NCBI GenBank assembly: GCA_013076295.1
Contig: RQOL01000718.1
Location: 1,674,001-1,738,000 of the forward strand
DNA: 64,000 nucleotides
Direction of reading: 5' to 3'
Origin: Sanderia malayensis
Taxonomy: Eukaryota > Cnidaria > Scyphozoa > Semaeostomeae > Pelagiidae
Each line of letters starts with the position of its first letter. The first letter of the stretch is position 1. The notes under the pieces are model-generated. The model made no database searches and was not told the DNA's origin. It saw only the letters and a list, made by a program, of their open reading frames with translations. Of the stretch, positions 1-9,699 are shown piece by piece. The position numbers were made by a program, and so were the translations under genes.

Positions 1-23
1 ATCTGAGCCGATAATATTTTCAG

Positions 24-539
24 ATGCGACCAGAGGCCATGATTAAACTTTTTTCCTTAGCAACACCGCAACCTCACGAAGATGACAATTCGTCCACAAA
101 GGAGGCTGCAAAAGATGATGCAGGTGCCGCAAACGAGGCTCCAAAAGATGATACAGGTGCTGCAAACGAGGCAGCAAAAAATGATACAGGTGCAGCAAAC
201 GAGGCTGCAAAAGGTGATGCAGGTACCGCAAATGAGGCTGCAAAAGATGATGTAGGTGTGACAAACGAGGCTGCAAAAGATGATACAGCTACCACAAACG
301 AAGCTGCAAAAGATGATGCAGGCGCGACAAACGAGGCTGCAAAAGATGATACAGCTACCGCAAACGAGGCTGCCAAGGATGATACAGGTACCGCAACTGA
401 GGCTGTAAAGGATGATACAGGTGTCACAGACGAGGCTGCAAAAGATGTCGCAAAAGATGATGCAGAAGACATCGTGAACGAAGCTAAAAAGCTTATTACT
501 ACGGACCCTAATGACGATCCTAATGCGAACGATCCATAA
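24..539 (+). CDS. 3'-terminal exon of an 11-residue-repeat, LEA-like hydrophilic protein (gene starts upstream of window)
   Basis: A pyrimidine-rich tract ending in cag at 21-23 precedes an open frame that runs to TAA at 537-539, so this looks like the last exon of a gene whose 5' part is outside the window; the ATG at 24 could also be internal. About ten copies of an 11-residue unit resembling NEAAKDDTGAA (a 33-bp DNA repeat) fill residues 25-145, followed by a short acidic tail ending NANDP. The composition is Ala/Asp/Lys/Glu/Thr with no cysteine and almost no hydrophobic residues. Eleven-residue repeats of this kind are the hallmark of group 3 LEA proteins, which form amphipathic helices on drying, but this unit is more acidic than the classical one. 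A poly(A) signal AATAAA lies at 580-585. The family assignment is inference; an unrelated low-complexity protein is the main alternative. Confidence 0.6.
   Translation: MRPEAMIKLFSLATPQPHEDDNSSTKEAAKDDAGAANEAPKDDTGAANEAAKNDTGAANEAAKGDAGTANEAAKDDVGVTNEAAKDDTATTNEAAKDDAGATNEAAKDDTATANEAAKDDTGTATEAVKDDTGVTDEAAKDVAKDDAEDIVNEAKKLITTDPNDDPNANDP
100..440 (+). repeat. 33-bp coding minisatellite, about ten units
   Basis: Tandem units built around GCAAACGAGGCTGCAAAAGA are repeated head to tail with a 33-bp period and mostly third-position or conservative differences. The period keeps frame, so copy-number change would add or remove one 11-residue repeat without a frameshift. Confidence 0.85.
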
Positions 540-1155
540 ACATAAATTTTAATTTAGTTAATCGAACAATTTATACATTAATAAAGTATAAATGTAAAAA
601 GTAGGCATTACACTGAGAAAAATCTACGATTTTATAAGCCAATTTTAATCAAGATAAGATTCCATTAACAAAATTAGCATGTTTGTTTAGTCGGGGCATA
701 CGCATGTAACTACAAAGCATTCATTCAAAATAGTCTCTTTCAGTATTCAAATATAAACGGGTGAATTATTCATTATGAAATTGAATTGCTGCCGTTGCCT
801 GTGGTCGTAAAGTAAACAAATAAACAGGTATTTGAATGCAAAAGCACTTTAACGACTCATCTCACCTTCATGCATGTAAACAGGCAGTGATTCAGCTAAG
901 AGTCAAATTAAAACTTATAAAAAATACGATTTTCCAATCTTAATTTCGTTTAGAAACTTGATTAAAACATATGCCGTAAATCCTCGAAAAAGCCCCCTCC
1001 CTATTCCAAATAAACCCCGCCTAAAAAATCACTTTTGCAAATAAGTCCCAGGGCTAATTTGAGGATTTGTGGTAATCAAACATGAATATCAACCCAGCAC
1101 CCAATGATGCCTGTATACATTTTTAACCCCTTATCGCAAGAGCAGTACAACAATG
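540..1155. other. Intergenic, with a small palindromic MITE-like segment at about 973-1076
   Basis: This is the space between the 3' ends of the LEA-like gene and the convergent PAF acetylhydrolase gene. No coding exon is visible. A segment near 973-1076 begins with CCGTAAATCCTCGAA and ends with an imperfect inverted copy (TTTGAGGATTTGTGG). Related sequence recurs near 33290-33315, suggesting an old, degraded MITE family. Confidence 0.5.
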
Positions 1156-4100
1156 TTATCTTATCACATCAGATGCATCAGATTTCGGGAACGCTGTGTG
1201 TGTTATGTAATCTTCAAGCCAAGCAGCCTCGTTTTCATCGTCATCAACTTCGCAGAAACGAGGATGCTTCGTGCCTGAAATAAAACAAGTTGGATTGAGC
1301 AATCACACACTTTTTATAACTAATTTTTTTGAAAAGGTTCAACAATATTCTTAAAAACTTTAGATTTTGAGCCTCAAATTATTCTTAAGTTATTCTTAAC
1401 TGACCTTTGTTTTGCTTTGTAAAAATACTCAAATAAATAAAAACTTTATACCTCATGACGCTTCGTCCTGGCTGTATTGCCATATTATTCCTAAATTTCA
1501 TAGAATTTGAGCCGCATTCTTATGCAAAATTCTTATAGAAACGTTTGTAATCGGTTACCCTGTTACTACAAGCGCGACAATAACAACCACTGCTAGTAAT
1601 GCTTGCTACTACAATTTACCTAAATGCTCCCTTATAAAAGCGAACATGACTTTTCTTTGAATGCGCATGGCTGTATCCTGCTTGAGTGAAGCATGCATTT
1701 TAAATATCTTCAGCATCCAGCTTGGGACAATCGAAGGAATATCACATTGGCTGTGATGCCCAGTCCCTCTGCGAAGGAGAGAAAGATATACACTTTAATA
1801 CCACGGCGTGGGCAATAAATAATAGACTTTAAATTAAAGTAACAGGCTTTGCTATTCAAACGAGGTGAAAGCAGCAATGATTAAAACGTGCTTACTTTAT
1901 TGTCAAAACCTTCTTGTTTTCATCTGAAAATAAATAATAAATGCTTGAATATTTAAAGTTTTAAATAAAGATAGGGACACGATGATGTTCTGTCCCTTTC
2001 TCCAGGCCCTTCCCTCTCCACGCCAAAGCATATCCCTCTGAGGAGAAATTAGGAATTACCTTTTCCAATAAAACCGTTTATCTGTTCTATATTTTTTTCC
2101 CAGTGAAATGTTTCCGAGTTGATAAGTAAAACAGGCTGTTCAGTATTTTTGTAGACTTCTTCTCCAAGTGGGAACATCCATGCATCGAAAACAACGCCAA
2201 ATCTATGAAGAAAAAATTTACATTCTTTAGTGTTATGCAGAAAACAAGCATTGCGCATGCGTTCAATAAAAGCGCGCGCGCACAAAAATTATGGCAACCT
2301 GACAAATTTCTTTCGGTCGCACTTTTTCCACTCCATTATTATTCGTTCGGGAGAATTTTTAATTTGGAAGCTTTAGCTTGAAAATTAGTGAAGGTAGGCT
2401 ATTATATTAATAGTTATTTGCTCAATGTGTTATTTGCTTTAAAGGTTGATACTGTTATTTATCGTTATTTTTTTGCAATAACGATAAAAAGGTTCAACAA
2501 GCTTCCCTAATCTTGTTACACGTGGTGGGGGCGGAGTTAAGGCACGTGGCAAAATGAAAGTAGTGCTGGAAAAGCTATAACATGCAGGCGTCGTGTTTAA
2601 AGAGAGTTTATTTGAATGTTTCTTGTTCAAAGCTTCAACCATATTTGTCGAAAACCTACTTGAATCTTTTGTCTTTTGAGAGGGTGTTCAAGGCCGTAGC
2701 ACCACCAAAGGAGTGGCCAACAACTGACACGTTTTCCAAATCGAGAATACCCTAAAGACAAGATTGACACTGAAAAATTGAATGAAATTTCAGCACAGTA
2801 ACAATAATATAAACTGGGGTATCAAAAATAGAAATTTTATTAATACCTTGAGAGAAGAAAAGTCAAACTTTGATTTCACAACATTTTGATTTATCATCTC
2901 AGAAGCTGTCCCACTGTCGTTCAGCATTTCAAGAATAGTCAAAACTGATGAAACTTCATGAGCTCTTTGATCTACCTGTAGCAGTCAAGTAAACCATGTA
3001 ACTGTTACACCAATTCAATTCACAATTAGTTTAGGATTGTTTAGGAAAGACCACACATTTATTTTGACATTATATGTGGATTTGAAAACAATAATAGCAT
3101 TGAAACCCACCTGTGAATTTCTTAGCATAAATTCGTCATCTTCCTTTGCCAGTCGTCTGTAAGGTACATAAACTTCAGTGCTGTTGTCTTCAATGTAATA
3201 AGTCGCAGAGGCTGATTTGTCCCTGAAACATATAAACTGCACATTATATCTTCGGATGCTTATGAAATGTTCATGTCAACATACAAAAAACAATCAACAA
3301 TGAAAGCCCAAAAACTTTGATCAACTTGAAATACCATGTGATGAAATTCCTCACATGATTTTTAAACTCCTTGATTTTTCAAGCATACTTCAGTCTCTTT
3401 CAACTTCAAAATATTTATGTATCCCTCACTCATGCATCTTGACGCAGAGCCAGGAGGAGCCAGAAAGCCACTGCCCCCCTTCTTTATAGTGTTTCTCCTT
3501 AATTTATTGCACTTTTATTGTTTAACTATCAGTTTTAAGTGGATGAATCCCTCCTTTACAACTCCTGGCTACGTCCATGCCTTGAAGACCCTAGCATTAT
3601 CCCAATTTCCCCAAGTCTTCAAACTCAACACGTAACAACTCAATTTGCATAAGTTAAAAGTAAAAACCTCGCACACCTATGTTCAACTGAGGCAACCAAG
3701 AAGCCTCTTGACGCCAGGTCCGCACAAAATGCACTATAACAGGTTCTATTTGCTCCCAAACCATGGCTGAACACGACAACGGGTAAACATCCGTCTGAAG
3801 TCTTAACATTGTTATCATCATCTGTACCTGATTGCTCAGATTGAGGCTGGTACAATGGAGCATCAAGGTGTGCGTGCATTCTTGTATGACCTGTGTGCGA
3901 AAAACATTCGGATCAGCATTGCATCCATAAGTATCAACCTTAGGTATCAACCCAAATGGTAGCATCACCACCCACGAATATACCTTAATAATAAAGTCAT
4001 TTAGGCATCTGCCATGGTATTATGAGCACTCAAATCAGACAGAGACAGATCTGTAATGCATCATACATTTACGAGCCCCTTCTTTTGTTATCTGTTCTAT

Positions 4101-4976
4101 TTTTATATTGATTATTACTCTATTGTCATATTGTTCTATTGCCCTCTGTGGTGCATAGTGTATTGTTCTACTGTCTCTGTAGGGGATCAAATGATGCTTC
4201 ATCAGGAGAGAGGATAGAAGAACACCACATGAAGTTAAGGATATGTTGAAGACACCCTCCAAACAAAAGTATGAAAATAAATTTATTTTATCTTTATAAG
4301 CTTTATCTAGCGATCTATGAAAGCTTTTCATAGTAATATTTCATTGGTTTGGTTACCCTTGTATTTATTTTTATTTCATAGTGCAATATTTCATTTCATT
4401 AGCTTGTCAAAAGTGTCTGGGTGGGTGGTGTCTGCTATTCCAGTTCCAGCAAACCATTTGTCCATCTGTCAACCCCTTTCTTCACATATGGTTATGTGTT
4501 AACCATATGTAATAAAATGGGAAAATGATCATATTTTCACAGGTTATGCCCTCTTCTACTTCCCACACCAAGCAAGCACAAGTGAAATCAAAGAAGAAAC
4601 AAGTGTAAAACTGCTTGCCCAAAATCCACCGGGTCAATCCACTGAACAGAAAGACAGGTAAATGCATGAAAAACGTGAATCCCTGTGCATAGATGTGATG
4701 TGGTGATGGTATCCAATGATCTCTTTCATGATTCTTGGCTGCTTCTGGAGAAGTGGGGTAGAACAGCCTGAAGAAGTAACCAGGTGTGTTGCTGTTGTTG
4801 TTTATATTGGATTCCACGGTCTTCTCGTCTTCAGGGCCTAAGTCTTTATTAACTTCTTTCGATTGGCTAAAATCTTTTGATCGAGAAACATTACTTGGAG
4901 GTTTGAATCCCTTCCTTGTCATAAAATCCGCACATCCAACAAAGAGTTTCCCTGTATTTCCGGGTATATGATCCAT
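1156..4976 (-). CDS. PAFAH2: Platelet-activating factor acetylhydrolase (PAF-AH II-like lipase)
   Basis: Eight exons join in phase: 4976-4541, 3890-3677, 3222-3111, 2975-2847, 2751-2660, 2202-2060, 1766-1620 and 1274-1156, giving 463 residues. The enzyme hydrolyses the sn-2 acetyl or short oxidised acyl chain of PAF-type phospholipids. Family landmarks in order are VGCADFM near the N-terminus, [21 protein letters not shown] (oxyanion region, exon 2), VPYRRL, the nucleophile elbow GHSFGG with Ser311, FDAWMFPLG with the catalytic Asp334, and GHHSQCD with the likely catalytic His379. The exon 7 acceptor uses gcagag|GG, because the upstream cag would break the frame. I see no signal peptide and no N-terminal Met-Gly for myristoylation, unlike vertebrate PAFAH2. 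The length is 40-70 residues above the usual, mainly from an Asn/Ser/Asp-rich insert around residues 30-60. It is transcribed away from SPEF1's 3' end in the same orientation. Confidence 0.93.
3440..3577. mobile_element. Possible hAT-like MITE inside PAF-AH intron 2
   Basis: The segment starts GACGCAGAGCCAGGAG and ends with an imperfect inverted copy (CTCCTGGCTACGTC). The flanks share CATGC next to both ends, which may be a degraded target duplication. This is weaker than the hAT MITEs in the MCM3 gene. Confidence 0.35.
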
Positions 4977-5575
4977 TTCAGTGTGTTGGAGTCAGCCACG
5001 ATCACGAAGAGAAACCAGGAATTAAATCATTAATTGCAATTCAAAAATTCGTCTGGACGCGGATTCGGATACGACTCGGGGCACATTCGGTTTAAAGGTC
5101 AGACTCGCTGCTGTCCGCGTCATTTTTCACTTGAGCAAAAACGGAGGCTCCCTTTTTATAAGGAAATAGAAAGATTTACACTTATTGGAAGAAAATCTTC
5201 ACTCAAATTTTTTCATATTCTTGTTTACGATAAGTTCCTGAACAGAACAAAAATTATCTGGTCTCCCTAGCATAGCAATTTCTAGACGCCATTTGGCATC
5301 AGGTTGTGCGTTAAGCCATCAATTTCAACTATCGCTTGAAGTTATAGATATAAGAGAAGAGATAAATGTGTGCTCTTTTCTTTCTTAATGACATTACCGC
5401 TTTTCACTGAAATAACAATCAGTCAGTCATATTCAGCTTAATTATAAAATTATAACTGAAGAAAAACAAAAAGCATATGTACATAAATATTTAGACGTGA
5501 TGATGATGTCAAATATACATATGAAATGACAGAAAAATATAAATAACGATATTAATTCATTGCGGTTCTTTTCAG
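4977..5575. other. Intergenic stretch between SPEF1 3' end and PAF-AH start
   Basis: No gene is visible. This holds the 5' flank of the PAF acetylhydrolase gene and the 3' flank of SPEF1, both on the minus strand. The part next to 5400-5560 is AT-rich and is the likely SPEF1 3' UTR. Confidence 0.6.
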
Positions 5576-8059
5576 TTAGGAATGATGTTTAATGGCCGCT
5601 GCTCCGGCTTTTGGGTAGATGCCTGGAAGGGGCGGGTGCTGTTTCAATGGCGGAACTGGCGGAAGACTTGCTGGCGGATAATTCTGTGATGGCGGTGATA
5701 GTTGATTCGGCGGTGAGTTTATTAGTTGTGGCGTGTTTAGTTTATTATTCAAATCATCGATTCTTAAATTCTTTAAATGCAATAAATGTTCCAGGCGTCG
5801 AACTTTCACGTTCAGAATCTAAAAGCAAAGCGAGATAGATTAATCAAACGTGTCTTTTCATGGGGAGGGGGGGGGGGGTTATTTTGCAAGCATCGAATAC
5901 TGGTGTGAAAAGCATTACTGCAGTTTAATTTCAATCTAGCAAGAGCTCCTGTTGTAAAAATCTTTTTTACGAAATAAGAAGCTTATTTGACATGGACATA
6001 GCGTGAAACAATTCTTAAGGGGTGGAAAGCATTACTGCAGTTTAATTTCAATCTAGCAAGAGCTCCTCTTGTAAAAAAATTTTTTACAAAATAAGAAGCT
6101 TATTTGACATGGACATAGCGTGAAACAATTCTCAAGAGGTAAGGAGCTGTTTACATAACGCTAATAATAAAACAACTAAAGAGTACACTACGTTTGCGTA
6201 ATTTTGTCCCATAAACAATGTATACTATACTTGGGGTTAACTATCGTTCTCTTTATGAAGACCTGTTTAGTCTCCTCCATGCAAAACATGTTAGTAATAT
6301 CCCATAAATATTCCTCTGGAAAATGAAGATACGGTAAATTAAATTATCAACCTGGACAGTTTCTTGTGATGAAAGTAGTGCTTGCTCTTTTTCCTCTAAT
6401 GCCATTCTCAATGCTGCAACATCATCACTATCTTGGTATGGCTGCGTTTTTTGCGACCTGAAACATTAAGAAAGATGTTTAAATGAGTTAAAAATTTGAA
6501 TTTGTCTGCGAATTTGATAGCAGAGGAGTTGCATAAACATAACTATGAGATTACATTGACCAATTTTGATTGGCTAAGCGTATACCTATCATTCTGTTTA
6601 GTCTTTCCGTGTTGATCAGAATGAGGTGATGTCTCAGTTAAGTGCCTTGCAACTTTTGAAGATTCGCTGGGATACGCGGGATGCTGGCGATTTTCTGGTG
6701 CCATTCTTGGCTACATTTAAAACAAATAAATCGCTTATAAGTCATATAAATTACACTGATCTACGAGCTTGAACATTCATTACTGGCCAATAGAACATAT
6801 CAGATAAACTTACTGGCATTTCCAGCTAAATTGAGCCAGTCTGGGTATTAATTGAGTTGCTTTTGCATTCTAGAATGTGTCAACTTACCTCGCTGTGATA
6901 ATAATATGCCCCTTGTGGGCCTGCAGGATTGCCTCCTTGGAACGCTTGCTGGTTATTTGGATAGTTACCATAGTTATAGCCAGGTGGGTATGTGTTACCT
7001 TTTTTAACAAATGCAAAAATGATGACGCGAGTATGTATAAAAAGTTATGTCAATAGTTATATCTTTCACACTTGGTGCGGAATTTTGTTAAAAACATAGG
7101 TAACATAGAGTTTTCAAATTGTGAATCACTAACCTTGTGGCAGTCTAAAAGAAGGCCCATCCATGTATTGATAATTGTCAGGGTAATAGTCATCAGAGCG
7201 ACTACTTATATCTCCCTCCAGTTCGTCATAGATGTGGTTCTTCTCACGTAAGGCTGCAGCTTTTTTTTTGGCTTGAAAATTATCAATCTGTATAGATAGA
7301 TATGAGACGCACAAATATAGCCTTATATACAAGAAAAAAAGGTGTTAATTAAAGTTAGTTTGAAGCAATCTCTTGGTAGACAACAACAGGGTGGGCAGGA
7401 AAATAATGGAGTAGCTTGAGAAGCTAAGGTAAACATTGGAAGGGTAACAAGAGGGGTGAGAGAATAGTATCATGTACCTTTTGCCGTAACTGGTGTAGAA
7501 ATACTTCTATAACACCAGGTCTACTGGTAATAATCCCTTTAACCAGTGATTGTTGAACATGGAAATTCATTTTAGACAACACTTTGCCTGGAAAGTTTGA
7601 GTATACCCAAATGTTAAGCAGCATACACATATAAATTAATCATACACTATTTGAAGGGAAAATGTTGACATAACTCAATTGTAAATCAAGTTTTGAATAA
7701 CTAGAATTACTACAGATACTAACGAGTTAGTAAATTCCAGTTATCCATTTTTGCTTGGTTTCCATTTGCTGCTGCATAATTGTGTAGGTCAACCATCTTT
7801 GGTAAGAAATGATTGACAATTTCGGCTACCAAAACTAAAAAAGATAAATCAAATAAAATCTGCAATACACTCCAATCAAACAGAATTATTCCTTTTGAAA
7901 ATTATACGATTTTGACAGTGTATATTAACCTCCATCACTAAAGTCTCTGGAAATGTTTTTCTTTGGTCTTGACAAAGGAATTTCATCAATCCACGTGTAT
8001 AGCTCCTGTAACGAAGTTTCATCCAGCTCCATATCTACGGCGCTACTTGGCTCGCCCAT
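5576..8059 (-). CDS. SPEF1: Sperm flagellar protein 1 / CLAMP (calponin-homology, ciliary microtubule protein)
   Basis: Eight exons join in phase: 8059-7930, 7834-7724, 7587-7478, 7287-7134, 6998-6889, 6710-6586, 6457-6352 and 5818-5576, giving 362 residues. Exons 1-3 encode the CH domain: LYTWIDEIPLSRPKKNISRD, then DGVLVAEIV, FLPKMVDLHNY, WNLLTRKVLSKMNF and a PGVIEVFLHQLRQK-type ending. SPEF1 binds and bundles microtubules in the axonemal central apparatus and in planar-polarised epithelia. After a Tyr/Pro/Gly/Gln-rich linker, exons 7-8 carry the conserved coiled-coil block ALEEKEQALLSSQETVQ joined to VKVRRLEHLLHLKNLRIDDL, which is diagnostic for the family. The C-terminus is a proline-rich tail of about 45 residues. 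Donor gttagt after exon 2 was chosen because it alone restores TRKVL. It is divergent from the small Maf gene. Confidence 0.95.
5911..6140. repeat. Direct tandem duplication, unit about 117 bp
   Basis: The sequence beginning AGCATTACTGCAGTTTAATT at 5911 recurs at 6028 with only a few substitutions over about 110 bp. It lies in SPEF1 intron 7. The near-identity indicates a recent duplication. Confidence 0.9.
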
Positions 8060-8763
8060 CTGATGCAGAATATACGAAGAAATTTGCTTTTATAGTGGAA
8101 AATTCAAATGCACAAAGATACCCTGTTGCGTCTTCATCATAAAAGTACTAGGCCCATCATTTGTCGCAGCAATATAACCGATTTCAAGGTCAATATTTCT
8201 GTTTATTTCATATCGATAATGCAAAATTCAGCACTGTAACTTGATTTACACTGATCCGACGTTTATAGCAGATTAATTAAAAGAAGATGATCCGATTTTT
8301 AATGATCTTCCCAAATTGGCGAGGAGTTGTCAGCCATCAGAGATCAAAATTATGATCGTTGTTAAGGACTATTGAAATTAACAACAACAACATTAATTAG
8401 GGAAAGGGGGGAGATATGGGGACGAATTCTCTCGCCTATCAAAGTGATAAACAAATATTGTAAATAAGAAATTGTTTTTCCTATTAACTGGATGTTTCGG
8501 AGCGATTGGAGACCATTTCCCGTCGTATATTTAAAATTTGGTAAATTAACGAGAGAAAAAAATAGTTCGTTCAAAGGTTGTATTTTCAAAACCAAAACAA
8601 AAAATTGTTCCATTCATTCACCCTTCCCATTATTACAAGTACAGGTTTGACTTAGCTGCGTTCAGCAACATTAGCCAATGATTAGTGAGTGTCTGCTGCT
8701 TACTCAGCAATCGTCTGCTGCTGAGTTGGCACTGACTCAGCCATTCCGGCCTAAAGTTTGAAA
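8060..8763. promoter_or_regulatory. Bidirectional intergenic region between SPEF1 and small Maf
   Basis: About 700 bp separates the two divergent start codons and shows no exon of its own. The Maf-proximal 120 bp carries several Maf/ARE-type motifs (listed separately). No clear TATA box can be assigned on either side. Confidence 0.6.
8648..8741 (+). promoter_or_regulatory. Cluster of MARE/ARE-type sites upstream of the small Maf gene
   Basis: Two exact TGACnnnGC matches occur: TGACTTAGC at 8648-8656 and TGACTCAGC at 8733-8741, the latter about 23 bp before the ATG. Between them lie a one-mismatch site TTACTCAGCA (8700-8709) and a half-site TGCTGAGT (about 8718-8725). TGACTCAGC is the classical NF-E2/ARE core recognised by CNC-small Maf dimers. 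Function is inferred from motif density only. Confidence 0.55.
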
Positions 8764-9279
8764 ATGGATGAAAAAGTCGACGAAAAAGTCTCGCCAGATC
8801 AAATTATATTGACCGAAGAGGAGCTGGCGAATATGCCAGTGAAGGATTTAAATGTGTTGCTTCGGGGCCTACCCGAAAATGAAGTTTTGAAGCTGAAGCA
8901 ACGAAGAAGAACGATAAAGAATCGTGGCTATGCACAAACAAGTCGTTCAAAGAGAACCAAATTACGGGTTGGTCTCGAGGAGGAAAAAGACAGTCTTGAA
9001 GGCGAATTGTCAAGTTTGAGAAGAGAGAACGATACATTAAGAAGAGAAAGGGACGAGGCAAAGATTAAACTAGAGGCTTTTGAAAAGTTTGCTGCAATTA
9101 GTGGTATACCTATTGTTTATAATGACAATGATCAGGGAGAGAAAATTCAAGTGTCGCAAACAAATAACAAAATTGTATGGACCCCCGCTGCTGCCGCTGC
9201 TAATTCCAGTCCTCAACCCAGCAAGAGCTCACCAGTTAACGGCTCAACTAAGTCGGTAGTTATAGTCGAAGATAATTAA
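8764..9279 (+). CDS. Small Maf bZIP transcription factor
   Basis: A single-exon frame of 171 residues starts at the ATG at 8764; the frame is open two codons further upstream but without an ATG. The Maf extended homology region is [20 protein letters not shown] then [14 protein letters not shown]. The basic region follows as [12 protein letters not shown], and a leucine zipper runs to about residue 115 ([20 protein letters not shown] and on). The usual small/large Maf basic region reads NRGYAxSCRxKR; here the Cys is replaced by Ser (QTSRSKR). The lack of an N-terminal acidic transactivation domain and the short Ser/Pro/Asn-rich tail fit the small Maf subclass (MafF/G/K), which homodimerises or pairs with CNC proteins on MARE/ARE DNA. 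Intronless small Maf coding sequence is unremarkable. Orthology to one vertebrate member cannot be assigned. Confidence 0.93.
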   Translation: MDEKVDEKVSPDQIILTEEELANMPVKDLNVLLRGLPENEVLKLKQRRRTIKNRGYAQTSRSKRTKLRVGLEEEKDSLEGELSSLRRENDTLRRERDEAKIKLEAFEKFAAISGIPIVYNDNDQGEKIQVSQTNNKIVWTPAAAAANSSPQPSKSSPVNGSTKSVVIVEDN

Positions 9280-9699
9280 TCGAACTTATTTTGTATCAAG
9301 AATTGAATAGCTGTACTAGCTGATGATATTTAAAGAGGGTGAAGGGGGCGGAGCCACCCCCAGTTTTTAGACATTAACTAGGGTACTCAGCTGTGAGGTA
9401 CAAATTTCATTTAGCACCTTCACTCCTTTAGATGTTCTTTGTTATCGTTTTTTACTTATCGAAACTTTTTGTTAAGTGTAAATGACGTCACCCTGATAAT
9501 TAAATCTCAGAGTATTTGTGACGTGTAATTATTCTTCTAAATTTTTACCCATTGTGGCGTAGTCTCAATTTTATGAATTTGATATATATGAAACTTGACT
9601 ATATATGAAACGGTTAACTAACTCAGTCGCTATTTCGTCGAGTTTTCCAATAGAACATTTACGATTTTGCGATTTGCGAGTCTTTATTTTTTGACGAAA

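Noticed and set aside
74..472. Long minus-strand open frame opposite the LEA-like repeat
   Set aside because: It is a by-product of a 33-bp in-frame repeat; the plus strand has the splice site, stop codon and poly(A) signal.
5860..5880. Poly-G tracts (also near 10825, 35470 and 53779)
   Set aside because: Simple homopolymer runs; no reason to assign function.
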